Source of the DNA: Verticillium longisporum
Taxonomy: Eukaryota > Ascomycota > Sordariomycetes > Glomerellales > Plectosphaerellaceae
Assembly: GCA_019188255.1 (NCBI GenBank)
Contig: JAETXT010000004.1
Location: 2,790,001-2,854,000 of the forward strand
Length of the DNA stretch: 64,000 nucleotides
Direction: 5' to 3'
In this document: positions 25,201 through 36,210 of the stretch, in pieces
Layout: each line of letters begins with the position of its first letter
Numbering within the stretch: the stretch's first letter is position 1
Position numbers and translations under genes: made by a program
Notes under the pieces: generated by a model
Told to the model about the DNA's origin: nothing
The model's input: only the letters and a program-made list of their open reading frames with translations
Databases searched by the model: none

Positions 25201-25473
25201 TTAAATTACTTTCTAGGAAGGAATATAGGTTTATTAGATAATATTCCCTAGACTCTATAATAGTTTATATTATTATATTAATATTACTATATCGTATAAC
25301 CTAAAATTACCTAAGCCCTACTACCTATTTAGGTTTAGGTTTTCTTTTAAATAGCCTATTTAAGCCTAAAACCTATTTAGGTAATAGAGTAATAGGTTTT
25401 AGGCGGGTTTGGGTTTTTACGCTAAGCCTCTAGGTACCTAATAGGTTAAAATCTTTAAGTATTCCTAAGCCTA
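22276..25473. other. RIP-mutated DNA, right arm of island 1
   Basis: AT-rich with no readable frame. ATT/ATTATTACT microsatellite-like runs lie at about 24960-25085. The last 200 bp contain repeated AGGTTTTAGG-like motifs before the hAT-type terminal repeat, a plausible subterminal binding region. The rest could be hAT transposase remains, but I see no motif to prove it. Confidence 0.45.
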
Positions 25474-26220
25474 GGGCAGACCCTGTAGCCGTCGCTCACG
25501 GTACGCATCTGCGCGCCGTGATAGGCATTGCCGACGCCGAGCATGCGGCAAGACATAATTCGAGCGTCCAGCTTGCTCTCCAACTCGAGAAGGGGGGGGC
25601 CTTGTCGCCCCGTGAGCGTAACGCTGGACGACGTGCTGTTGAGGCACCCGATTGCGTCCCCCTCGTCGGCGGTAGACCCTGAAATGTTCTCATTTGCTTG
25701 GCACGCATCCGGCATATAGTGAACGCAAGCGTGTTCTGAATTTTGGATTACAGTACTGATCTAAACAACCCTCTGTCCCCGACCTGACAGCTCCGTGGAC
25801 CTCTTCACCTTGATTCTTTAGGCCTCTAACCTTCACCGGCCTCGGACCCCCAGTCCATGTAACCAGTGCAGGCTATCGGAGACAGAGGAAAACCTTGACT
25901 ACCCTGACGCGTACCAGAACGGACGCGGGGCTGGCGTTCTGAAGAAGGGTTATGACTCTCCGAGTTAAAAGGCACCTTCTCAACAATCTAGATACTGAAT
26001 CGGGACCAGCCAGATGCGGTGCGCCCTCTTTTGCCAACACTCCGACATCTATCATGCCGCTGCCGAGATTCGGTCTTGCCGCCTTCCTGAGTACTACACC
26101 GGCAAGGTGTGCTAACAAGTCAACGAGGGCCATCTTCAAGGTGGCGCAGAGAGGCCGCGAGTAGTCGTCCAGGCAGATTTTGGATGTTTCCTCTGCCACC
26201 ATGAGCTGTTTCCAAATGTA
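25474..26220 (-). pseudogene. Polyketide synthase relic: proximal AT domain fragment
   Basis: Minus-strand frames keep the first half of a fungal PKS acyltransferase domain. Around 26163-26107 is YSRPLCATLKMALVDLL, typical of the AT start. Around 25652-25476 is GCLNSTSSSVTLTG, then CRMLGVGNAYHGAQMRTVSD, matching the AT region with the conserved 'YHSxxM' element. The GHSxGE active-site region between them is not recognisable. The fragment stops at the island 1 target duplication, and the expected next part of AT begins at 9328 on the other side of the island. Together with the 8429-9328 relic it marks one gene split by the insertion. The upstream ketosynthase is not seen. Confidence 0.7.
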
Positions 26221-26856
26221 GCTTAGTTAAAAGATATTCCGAGGCTTTCGTTACTAGCTTTGAAAGAGAGGCTATTTATTCTAGGATAGTAGACAAGGTA
26301 ATCTCCTCATAAAAGAAACAGGACAGGGCCCATTTATCAGACTTTCTATGGCCTATAGCTTAGGGTCATTCTTCTATGACCCTTATGAAAACTAGATATC
26401 AACTCATCCGGCTTCGTCTAGTCTTGCGCGATAGCCAGTCACTACGAACTTTCCATCCATGGTACTATTTCATAGTGAGAACCTTTCGCTTCAGTTAGCC
26501 TACAGTCTCGAACCATCGACTCAGTCTCGCCACTCTCTCAAGAACCCCCCCCCCTTGTGGAGGCAAAGGGGCGGATGCCGCAGTGCAAGGGATGGTTACG
26601 GGGTAGCTGATATGAGAGGCCTGGACATGTTCGGAAATATCCGTAGAGTGTGATTTCGAGGTTTCGATTACCTTGATCATTAAACAAAGTCCACTGTAGT
26701 TGAACTGACCGAAACAGAGCCACATTGCAGCAACTCAAAGAAACCATATGAAGACCGATGATCCGCTCGTCACATAAGTTCTAGCCCCTCGTCCAGCATT
26801 ATACTCACGCATCGACAATCTCAATTCCTTGAAAGACCATACTGAAGCACACCGCC
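26221..26856. other. Spacer between PKS relic and secreted-protein candidate
   Basis: No ketosynthase fragment or other gene is recognisable. Short minus-strand frames lack motifs. A C-run lies at about 26547-26555. It presumably contains the promoter of the gene at 26857. Confidence 0.4.
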
Positions 26857-27417
26857 ATGTTGTCTCGCAACCTTCGTCGGAACTTGTTTGGACTTCTCCT
26901 CATTTGGAGTGTCGGAGCATCCCCGATTCCGCAGACCACCCCTGAACCTAACCCCACGGAACCTAGCGCCCCTGAACCTCCTGAAAGCTCTATTATCGAT
27001 CCAGAACTCAAGTTTTGCTTTCCCTTCTGCACCCCCCTGGGATCTTCCCGTCCCCAATCCCTGGTCATCGCACACGTTCCGACCTCCTGCAATTCCTACT
27101 GTTCCCGCTCCTCGTCCTCTGTACGTGGATACACCGGACAACAAGAGTCTCCTTGCGGGCGGACACGGCGCGTGACGGTTCGGTTACCATTGTGGTCTCC
27201 GTGGGAACTCACTACAGGCTTCCTGCCCATGCCGAGCTCCATGTGCCGGGTCCGCAACACCAACTACGACTTCACCCATCGCACTCTCACCGTTGGAACC
27301 GAGACTGCAGGCGCAAATTTCAGCGCTCGACAAGCTGCACTGTTCAGAAGCGGGGAGCGCACCCAGGACGGCTCGTTCGATGTAAAGATCCAATGGTGGC
27401 TGGAACAGGATCTGTGA
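26857..27417 (+). CDS. Putative secreted protein, unknown function
   Basis: The 186-residue frame begins with a basic stretch, a hydrophobic core (LFGLLLIWSVGA) and a likely signal-peptidase site near residues 21-25, followed by a Pro/Glu-rich linker and about seven cysteines. The C-terminal part (RTQDGSFDVKIQWWLEQDL) reads like a real protein end. An intron may interrupt it: GTACGT at 27121 is a good donor, but the nearest CAG (27215-27217) changes frame, so the middle is uncertain. I do not recognise the family. It lies between the transposon island with its PKS relic and conserved genes, a typical place for fast-evolving secreted proteins. It could also be a decayed gene. Confidence 0.4.
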   Translation: MLSRNLRRNLFGLLLIWSVGASPIPQTTPEPNPTEPSAPEPPESSIIDPELKFCFPFCTPLGSSRPQSLVIAHVPTSCNSYCSRSSSSVRGYTGQQESPCGRTRRVTVRLPLWSPWELTTGFLPMPSSMCRVRNTNYDFTHRTLTVGTETAGANFSARQAALFRSGERTQDGSFDVKIQWWLEQDL

Positions 27418-28162
27418 TAGGTTCTGCTTCGAGGTTTTACGCGCCGCCCTGGGGGCTCTCTCTGCCATGCAAGCAGGCAGGGCGCTTAGCGAGGGCATGG
27501 GAGTTCATTGGCCTTCCTGCCCTGTTTCACGGTGTATACGCTTGCTTCTCAATTTTCGAATTCAGTCCGCGCAGTTGCTGACGAAGCGCAGCGCCGCTGG
27601 CTAGAAGTATAGTCCGGGCAGTGCTCCTTTCGGGCCTTTCGGACCATCGTTTTTCTAGGACGGTTGGTAGAGGCGTCTTCGCAGACTTTGATTCACGCCG
27701 TCCAATGCGCCTTGGGTATTATGGACTCTTGGCCAGACAAGTAGTATACGGACATTTTTTGAACTTTTCATTTCACAGGCGACTTACTGCCCAAGTCATA
27801 GATGATTCCATCTTTTCGTGCCTTCCTCAATATATCGTCTGCTTGACTTCTCAGTTATGGATGGCAAAGGTCCGATGCTAAAAGCCAGTGTCATTGCCGT
27901 CCATAGAAAGATGGCGAATTCGAAGCCAGGACGTTTGCTGGCTGGTGCCCCTAGCCGTGAGAGCGATTGTATCGGCCAGTCATATTCTGCCCTTTGTGTC
28001 TCATCTGCTTGCCGTATCCAAGTACTTGGCGCCGTGAGAGGTCAAACACGAAAACGGACAGAGAAGAAGCCCAGAGAAGCTCCTTGTTGCTGGGCCGAAA
28101 GCCACGGGCTCTCGGGTTTACCTCAAATTCTCGAAACATAGTGTCAAGTCAAGATATGGTTC
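27418..28162. other. Spacer without recognised genes
   Basis: Short frames on both strands lack motifs. Nothing supported. Confidence 0.4.
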
Positions 28163-28240
28163 CCCAAGATAGGTACCCAAGATAGGTACCCAAGATAGGT
28201 ACCCAAGATAGGTACCCAAGATAGGTACCCAAGATAGGTA
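28163..28240. repeat. 13-bp tandem repeat, six copies
   Basis: The unit CCCAAGATAGGTA is repeated six times without change, then degenerates into CCCAAGGTAAGGTAGGTAGG. Lies between the secreted-protein candidate and the 4E-T-like gene. Perfect identity suggests recent expansion or continuing slippage. Confidence 0.97.
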
Positions 28241-29424
28241 CCCAAGGTAAGGTAGGTAGGGTCTGTAGATCCAAGTTCTCTCTTTTGAGGTCTGTTAGTG
28301 TAATGAGATATTCTCACTATAGCGATATACCGGATTGTACGGTACGGTCCGCGCTATACGTGACCGCCGAATGGCGAATGCCGTACAGTGCGGTATACGA
28401 CAGGCCATGCACACGGCGCGGTAGAAGCTCTAGCGTCGTGGTCATTCCGTGTCAGATATTCTATACTTATAGATGTATTCTTTTTCTTCGTCTTCTACTA
28501 GCACAAGTCTCACGTTATATTCAGTATGACGAGAATGAATGCCTTACGATATTTTAACGTCCTAGAGTCATGACCTAGACCCTGCGTGTCCCTGAGCATG
28601 CCTGCCTGAGCATGCCTGCAAACATCTGATATTCTGAGGCGATGCTGACTAACCAGGCCGCATTTCGCCCGCACGACGTGGGCTGGTGGGCTGGTGGGCG
28701 TGGGCGTGGGCGTGGGCACGGGGCACGTGGCCAGGGGGCAGCGGTCCAGGCAGGCGACAGGCGACAGGCGACAGACGCCAAGCGACAGGCTGCGAAAGGC
28801 TGCAAAAGGCGAGCAGGTACCATGTACCTCGTTCGGCCTTGCCTTAGCTCACCACCCGACCTCCCCCAACACGTCTGACCTGGGAACGACCAGCCAGCCA
28901 TTCATCCCATCGTCGAAACCCAGACGCTTCACAATCCTCACCGTTGAACATCCTCGCCAACTGCTCGATTGCGTGTCGCTCCATCAAATCCTTGCCCTGC
29001 ACCACTTCCCTCTCTATCCTCCAAACTCAATTCCGCATCCAGACCACACACCCCTACGCCAAATACACCGCTTCCCCTCCACTCACCCACGCACACACCC
29101 TTACTCTGGTCGGACGACGTCGATCCTGCTGCTCGACTTGACTCGACCAGAGCTCGCCGCTCTGCGACTCGACGTCGCAACCCCCCACCCTTGACGACGA
29201 ACAACTCGCATCGACTCTCTACCGCCATCATCAATCCATACGCCCCCTCCTGACTCCTTCCATTCTCGACGACACAACCAGCGCCCAGTGCGTCTCGACC
29301 TGATTGAACCCCCCCTTTCGGGCTGCTTCCACCGCCCGCCAAGACAACAACGCTGCTCTCCGTGCGCGAAACCTCCCTCAGCCCAACCTGCGCGCTCACA
29401 TGAGCCTTGCGCTTCCTCTACAAA
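28241..29424. promoter_or_regulatory. Upstream region of the 4E-T-like gene
   Basis: About 1.2 kb. The last 500 bp are markedly C/T-rich on the plus strand (many CCCT, CACC and TCTC runs), usual for long 5' UTRs and core promoters of highly expressed fungal genes. GGGCGTGG-type repeats lie at 28690-28725. No independent gene is convincing. Confidence 0.4.
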
Positions 29425-31950
29425 ATGGCACTCCGTTACACAACCGAGCTCCTCTTCCACCTCCGCCAATCTCCACTATGCACCAAGCCCGCCAGCCTTC
29501 CTCCCGCTGAGGATTGGATGGGGTGAGTGACGATGCGTTCTGCGTCCATCTGATCACGATCAAAACTGACCGTCACCCAAGCCCTCCTCCAGATAATACA
29601 CGCACCCAGACCAAGACTACTGTCGACAGGCGATCCCACGATGCCTCCCTCCTTGACCAGACAAACAGGCGCCCGGGTGTTGAGCGCCACATGTCCCGAA
29701 ACAGCGCAAGTACGTCACGCCCTCTACGCTCACAACTCTCCGTGCAACAGCTCTAACGAAGTGTACACAGACCCGGAAGACATTATACTCGGACCTCCTC
29801 GAACCTCCTTTGCCTCTGCCGGCGGCCTTCGCAACAGCGGCGCCGCCACTGGCACCCGACCCTTTGACACCGACAAGGACTCCAAAGAGCCCGACGCCCG
29901 CGATCGCTTCAACTTTCGCAACAGTCGCAATGGCGACCCTGAACTCGGCGACAGGTTCCGCGACTCGAGGAACAGCAACTTTCGCAGCCGCGGGGATGGC
30001 GACCAAGATACCGAGGGCTGGAGCACCGTCAAGCCTCGCAAGAGTTTCGGCGCCGAAGGCGCTGAGCGCTTCCATGGTCGCATGGGTGGTGGCGACCGCT
30101 TCACGAGCGATCGCAAGCCCCGCGAGAGGGATGATCACGATGCTGCAAGGGATAGGCCGCGCCGTACTTTCGACAACCACGGCAAGGACGCCGAAGTCGA
30201 TGAATCTCTCGAACCTCGTACCCGAAACGGCCTGAGCCGTGGTAAGTCGGACCCTTGGTTCAAGAATGAGCCTGTCGAGAAGCCTCAGATGACGGCACGT
30301 GAGCGCATCGATCGCGCCAAGAGCTGGAGAGACAAGAACCAGGATGCCGAGCCTGCTCCCGAACCCCGGTCCACCGGCCGCAACTACGATCGCCGCTGGG
30401 ACCGCGACCAGCGCAACGAACGCGACCCGGAGTGGATGGATGAGCCTGCTGCCGACAAGCATGAGCGCCACACGGAGGAGGACTTTAAGAAGTTCATGGA
30501 GAGCATGAAAGGCCAAAAGGCCGCCGCCGCTGCCGCTGCCTCCGACAAGCCTGTCGCTGTGACTGCGTTGGAGACCGCTATCAAGGCCGAGCAGCCTGCT
30601 GTTGCGTCTGCGCCCGTCGAGACGGGCCCCGACAAGTTCTTCATGGCTTTCGCTTCCACTGGAGGCCTGGACTCGCCCAGCGAACAGAAGGAGGCCACGC
30701 CCAAGCCCAGTCGGGCTGGCGGTGGCAAATCCTCTCGCTTTACTTCCTTCTTCAGCGCGCCGCTCGAGGACGCGAGCGCCCGCCACCAACCGGAGCCTCC
30801 TGCGCCGCCCCCAGGCCTGCCCATCATGGGCGGCAACGCCATCATGAGCGCCGGCACCCCGAACGCGGAGAAGGAGGCCTTCGCCGTGCTGCTGCAGAAG
30901 CTTCAGCGCTCCAACGTCAACGAGGGCTCAACACCGCCGGCCGCCCAGCTCTTCCAGAAGCCCCCTCATGAGCCATCGCCCGGAGGCCCGATTCAGTCTC
31001 CCGGCCCCTTCCAACAGTACGGACCTCCTGAACATCGCGAAGACCCGCGTATCCGTCACCAGCATCCTATGCCGCCACAGGACGTTCCCGCCCCTCGACC
31101 CATGTTGGCCACCCAGCAGTCGTCGAGCCACCAGGACAAGATGCTGCAGGATCTTCTCGCTCAGCGCCAGCTTGCGTCCAGCCAAGGATCTGGTAGGGCT
31201 GAGGGCGGCCCCCATCCTCAGATGCGGAACAACAGCAACGCCGAGTTCTTGATGAATCTCATGAGAGCGCAGCCCGAGCCTGTCCGAACCGAACAGATGC
31301 TCATGCGCATGCACCAGCAGCCGCAGCCCCAGGGTCAGCGGAACGCCTCGATCTCGCACCTTCAAGATCGCGAGCCCAGCTTCTCCCCGAACGGCGCCCG
31401 CGAGTCGCGGTCCATGCGAGGTCCTCCTCCTGGCTTCATGGAGGAAGGCTTCCACCACGAGCCCGAGGGTCGCCCGCAGCCCACGCAGATCTTGCAGCGT
31501 CCTCCGCCGCCTCCTGGGCTTGACCAGATGAACCCCAACTGGATGCAGCAGGGTGGCCCGATGCCCCCTCAACAACGTAACATGGGTCCTCCCCCTGGCC
31601 TCGCAGGCGGCCCTGGTGGTCCTGGCGGTCCTGGCGGTCCTGGCGGTCCAGGCGGCCCAGGCGGCCCCGTCGGCCCTGGCCGCAACCACCCCATGGCAGG
31701 CATGTTCCCTCCGGGTCCCAACTTCCCACCGGGCGGCTTCCCCCCGCCTGAGAGCATGGCTGGCCCGCCTCCGCGCAACATGCAGCCTCCTCCAGGATTT
31801 TTCGGAGGCCCCCCGCCGCCCGGCTTCATGCCGCCCCCCGGTATGGGTGTACCCGGTTTCCAGGGCCCCGGGCCCGAGGGCCACGGATTTCCCTTTGACG
31901 GGCGCGGCTTGCCTCCTCCCGGCGCCGCCCAAGCCTTCCGCAGGCAGTAA
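29425..31950 (+). CDS. 4E-T-like eIF4E-binding protein
   Basis: Three exons, join(29425..29522, 29582..29709, 29771..31950), give 801 residues. Exon 1 begins MALRYTTELLFHLRQSP, with a perfect eIF4E-binding motif YX4L-phi (Tyr5, Leu10, Phe11), then PAEDWMGPPP across the first junction. Introns are 59 and 61 nt, with GTGAGT and GTACGT donors. Residues 90-310 are charged and rich in Arg/Asp, including WSTVKPRK and DPEWMDE (near 295), both like metazoan 4E-T. The C-terminal half is Pro/Gln-rich, ending in GGPGGPGG repeats and PPPG motifs, largely disordered. 4E-T proteins bind the cap-binding factor and deliver mRNA to repression/decay granules. Family placement rests on the N-terminal motif and layout. 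Starting at the later ATG 29641 would lose the motif. Confidence 0.8.
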
Positions 31951-33170
31951 CGGGCCTTCTCTGGAGGTTTTTCGGAGGTCATAATCATATCACAAGAGAG
32001 GCATGACACACCATCATGTCCATGACACTACATTCACCCTTTCTCTCTCTCTATCAAATGCTGTCAAAACAAAAAATGGCAGGCGTTCACAAATAATTGC
32101 CTCAACCATGGCTCTGTGAACGTTGTTCTGGAACCCAACCGGCACGTTTGCCGCGTTTCACACACAACGTGTCGGCCAAGACAGCGGTCTTGGCCGGTCA
32201 GTCTGTATAACGATCTCAAGTAGCGGCTTGACGCCGATGAACAACCTTGTTTGGGACATGTTGGGGTAATGACGAGGCAGACCTATGGAGGGGCTACGGG
32301 GGTTCTGATCTCACCGTAGGCATGAATGATGAATGGATGTATTGCTCCGATTTTTTGTGTTTCTGTGATTCATGTGTGAGTGACTGAGTGGCATCAGGTA
32401 CTGTAGTCGACATTCGGAGGACTATTGGACTTTGCGATTCTCAGACATAGCCGCCAGATCTTGACGTCTTGGTCAGATCATTTGCATGCTGTGGAACTGT
32501 GCTGATACTGACCGTCTCTCTTGATCACCCACGAACCCTCCCGTCACCCAGCAACACATCGCTCCTTCCATCTCAAGATGGCGCACACGCGCAACGCCAA
32601 CACGCCATGCCCCTACGGCTCTCAGGCATCAAGAACAAAGAGCCATGGCCCGCTCTCTGCCCTTGATAACCACACTGTAAGTCTCGGCCTGGCGGCTGGG
32701 AGCTGTAGGCACAGTGGTACCGCAACAGCTTCCGTGGAGTCTAGAGTGACAGACACCAGGGGCAGCCCGGCTTCCTCACTTTTCTTTTGTCTGGAGGCTC
32801 GGGTTCGAGACGTGCGCTTGCACTTTTGGCAGAGCTGCTTTTACGATGTTACATTTTGCGCATCTCTTGACGATAAAGGCGCTTCTGCCCGATCACACAC
32901 AGACACGCACATATATATATATCAACCGAGCCTCAACGTCTGTGCTATCACTCAATCCAAGGCAGACAACATGCACGGGGTCACAGGCAGCTGACGATAT
33001 GCAATGTCCTATTCAGTCCCAGCTGCAGTGCCGGTAACTACACCATGCCCTCCACCCTCCTCTCCCTCCCCGCAACGCCAGGACGCCAACGCTAAACGGA
33101 GCAAAGCCATCTAACCACGAAACAAGCCGCCGCCCGCTACCCGGGGCCCCTTTCTGTCGCCGACGGCGTT
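31951..33170. other. Convergent spacer between 4E-T-like and sec1 genes
   Basis: 1.2 kb between two 3' ends. Contains CT-rich and (AT)n stretches (about 32910-32920) and short frames without motifs. Presumably the 3' UTRs. Confidence 0.45.
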
Positions 33171-35639
33171 CTAGTCTTTGGACGACTTCTTCATGCCCAG
33201 AAAGTTGCGCTTCTTCTTCTCCTTCTCGGGCTTGCCGGCAGAGACTGGCGCCGGCGATGCCGACGGCGACGGGCGGCCGCCGTTGCTGGGGCTTGCCACG
33301 TGTTGCGGCGGGCGCGCGGGGCCGCCGAGCGACATGTTGCTCATTTGCGCCGTGGGCGGCGCCTGCGGTCGGCCGGGCAGGCCGCCAGCGGGCGGAGGCG
33401 GTCTGCGGCCCTGTTGCCCTGCGGCGCCTGGCTGCGTGGACGGAGGGGCGCGGGGGCCAGGGGGTGCGCCCACCTGCTGCTGCTGGGGTGGCGGCGCGGG
33501 ACGCTCGTGGATCCAGTCGGGGGCTCGGGGCTTGGGCCTGTCGGCGGGGAGGTCGAGGCGGCCGCGGCCCTTGTCGAGGTCGCGGAGCTGACGGATGAAC
33601 AAGTTGGGGCTCAGCATGTGCGATGTCGCCAGGAAGATATCCCTCGACCGCGCTGCGCCGATATCGTAGCACACGCGGCTCTCGCTGAAGGTGGCGCCGC
33701 CCGCAAGGAAGACGATCACACGTTGCCGGTTTTCGGGGGCTTTCCGGCCAGACGCGGCCCAGTTGGGACGGCCGGCACGGAGCGAGCCCTGCTGCGCGGC
33801 GATGAGATCTTCGTTGGGGTCCATGGGTGGCTTCATGTATGGGAACAAGTCGCCGCTGAGAGTGCCGCGGACGACGTCTTCCAGGACAGACTGCAGGGCG
33901 GGCTCGAAGCGAGACAGGGCGTATTCCTCGTTGACCTCGGGAGGCTTTGTGTTCTTGGGGAACGCGGGTGGATGCGCACGGCGAGCCTCCTTCAGATTGT
34001 GCAAGACGCGACCGCCCAGATGGGCAAGGTTTTTCACGACAATTGCTTCGTCCTTGGGCAGCTTGGCATGTTCGAGCAGCAGAGTAATGTCGTTCTCAAT
34101 GACACCTTCGCGGTAGAGGATGTATAGCATGATGAGTCGCAGTCGATCGCTAGGTGTAATAGCCTGGTCATCCAATAATCGCACGACAGACTCGAGTATG
34201 TTCTTCGGCCGCCGGTTGTCCTCGTCCATGCCTGTCGCCAGGCTCTGCTCCACAGAAGCCACGTCGGGGAGCTTGTACTGTTGGAAAAGGTTCATAGCAT
34301 CCTGCGCCATGCTCATATGCAACGAGAATGATTCCTTCTGCGCAGCGAACTCTTTCATGCCGCCCAGCATATCGCGCAAGTTGTTGACGCTGCCAGGCCC
34401 TGTCTGCTCGTTGACAAAGGCAGGATTCGCCTCGAGGAACTTCTTAAAGTCGACCGTCATCCGCCCAATGGTGTCTTTCATATGCTGATGCCGATAGTCA
34501 GTCCAGACCTTGTCTTTGTCTGTAATCTCGTAGTCAATCTCGGCTTCGTCGGGCGTGCCCTTGTCGGTGACGGTGTGGTACATGATCTTCTCGCCCTCGC
34601 GAATGGGGAGCAAGTCGTGCGCCATGGCTTGGTAGGTGAACTCGTGAACGAGAGGAGCTGTGATGTCCATGGACCGATCTGTGATAATGAGGGTGCTCGC
34701 CGGTCTGTTCGTCTGTGGCGGGTAGTCTTGGTTCCAGTTCGCATACGTGTCGAGCTCCTCCTGCACCATGCGCGCAAGATGCTCACACAGAACGCTGGCC
34801 TCGTGCACGGCATTCGCGGGTTTGTAGTACCGAACTCTGGGGTATTCTCCGAGCGTCACACAGACACCGAGGATCTGGATATACCGTCAGCTACAGTGCC
34901 CCGAAAGATCTGCTCTCTCGCCAGACCTACCTTTTGCGCCAACCCCTGCAAGTGTTCCCGGATGAGGTCGTTGCATTCCGGGTTGTACAGGATCGGGAAG
35001 CTCCAAGGATCCCTAAAGGTGGCCAGGTTCGACTCGCGGGGGAAAAAGTCGATCGCGAGGGTTTCGAAGCAACGGATCATGCGCTTCCCAGGCGACTCGT
35101 CGATGCGGCGCCGCAGGCGTGGGTCAACGACGCCTGTCCACACAAGGAACGCATTCTGGTGTCTTCGTCGGTCCTGGTCAGCTAGCAGGCATTCGATGAT
35201 GTGGGGTTTGGGCGAGAGGATGTAAATGGCGTCCATGGTGGGGTTCATCTCCCTCTTCTTCTCGATATGCTCAATGTCTGTTCAGGGCGTTAGGATAGCT
35301 ATGGCTGCGGGGGAGGCGGGCGAGGTCGGGTCGGTCGCATACTGGCAACGTTGAGGTTGAGGACATCATCTTCGGTAGCGACATTTTCGATCAGCTTGTT
35401 CGCGCTCTCGTCTACGACGAGAACCTTCCACTGCACAGGATCGGCTCGGTCAGTCTTGGTTCTTGTGTCTGGAGCTTGGAGGTTGGCTGAGGAAGGCTTT
35501 GTGGCTTACGTCGCCTCGCGTGATGTTCTTGATTGTGCTGAGCAAGACTAGGCGAATGGTTAGGCTTCTGTTCCCAGGCCGGCGGTGAAGCGGTGGACTC
35601 ACGATCACGCTGCTCCTGGATGATGGAAGGGCCGCCCAT
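33171..35639 (-). CDS. sec1: Sec1/Munc18-family SNARE regulator
   Basis: Five exons, complement(join(33171..34874, 34931..35277, 35343..35430, 35510..35547, 35603..35639)), encode 737 residues. It opens with MGGPSIIQEQRD, and splicing through a 38-nt exon gives LLLSTIKNITRGD, then WKVLVVDESANKLIENV and MNPTMDAIYILSPKPHIIE: the canonical Sec1 N-terminus. All introns are 55-79 nt with GT-AG ends. Domain 3 motifs follow (LIITDRSMDITAPLVHEFTY, LYILYREGV). The last 130 residues are Pro/Gln-rich and end in a basic tail (KKKRNFLGMKKSSKD), an extension common in filamentous fungi. Sec1 binds assembled exocytic SNARE complexes at growth sites and promotes membrane fusion. The five-exon structure restores every frame. 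Confidence 0.95.
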
Positions 35640-36210
35640 GGTAGCTTGCCTCGAGCCTCGTGCGTCACGAGAGCCCCGTGGAGGGAAATGATAAGGTAGG
35701 CTGCGTAGCTCGAATGCTTTGTCGCTGTAGCGAGTGTACGGAAGCAAGGTAGCGTCGGAGGGGAGAGAGCGAGAGGTGGTGAGTAGTAGGCCAGCGAGCG
35801 TGGTGGAATTGAGGTTCCCGTTACCTCCAGAGGGCGTCACCACAGTGAATGCTCCAGCGGGAGTTCGGGTTCCAGGTCTTAGCAGTCCAAGCCCAGGTCC
35901 GGTTCTGGCACGGTTCCATGTTGGGTCGGGTTTGGCTGGCGGGGTTTCAACTCTGGGCAGGCGGGAGCAGCGTGAGAGCTGTGCGGGTCGCAGCCGTGGT
36001 GGGGCGCGTCTATGCGCCCCACCGACCCCTCGATATGCGGCTAAGGGGTATTGAATTTGGGCGATCAGATGGAAGCACAGCATGCAGGGCACCTCAAGCA
36101 CAGCAATGGCGACACCTCAAGCACAGCAATGCAGACACCTCAAGCACAGCAATGCAGATACCTTACAGCGACAGGTAACTGGATCATATGGGTATCTCAA
36201 ATTCCAGCCC
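35640..36210. other. sec1 upstream region / G-patch 3' side
   Basis: Contains the sec1 promoter and 5' UTR and the 3' flank of the G-patch gene. A 23-bp repeat lies at 36091-36159. No gene seen. Confidence 0.5.
36091..36159. repeat. 23-bp tandem repeat, three copies
   Basis: The unit begins ACCTCAAGCACAGCAATG and ends CAGAC, GCGAC or CAGAT in the three copies (36091-36113, 36114-36136, 36137-36159). Just beyond the 3' end of the G-patch gene and upstream of sec1. Confidence 0.95.

Larger units (their letters stand above)
9337..25473. mobile_element. AT-rich island 1: hAT-like element with nested transposons
   Basis: Both ends carry the same inverted repeat: the left begins TAGGCTTAGGAATACCTAAA and the right, reverse-complemented, begins TAGGCTTAGGAATACTTAAA (19 of 20 match; the difference is a C/T of RIP type). 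An identical 8-bp sequence, GGGCAGAC, flanks it at 9329-9336 and 25474-25481. Eight-bp duplications and TAGG-type ends are hallmarks of the hAT superfamily (for example fungal Restless). The 16.1 kb is too long for one hAT element and contains nested copia, Fot1-like and solo-LTR insertions, so only the outer arms may be hAT-derived. No hAT transposase could be read through the RIP damage. Confidence 0.75.

Noticed and set aside
29617..30789. A 390-codon minus-strand frame opposite the 4E-T-like gene
   Set aside because: Shadow frame from repetitive, GC-rich codons. Sense-strand splicing and the eIF4E motif support the other strand.
33300..34127. A 275-codon plus-strand frame opposite sec1
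   Set aside because: Antisense shadow of the Pro-rich sec1 tail; no motifs.
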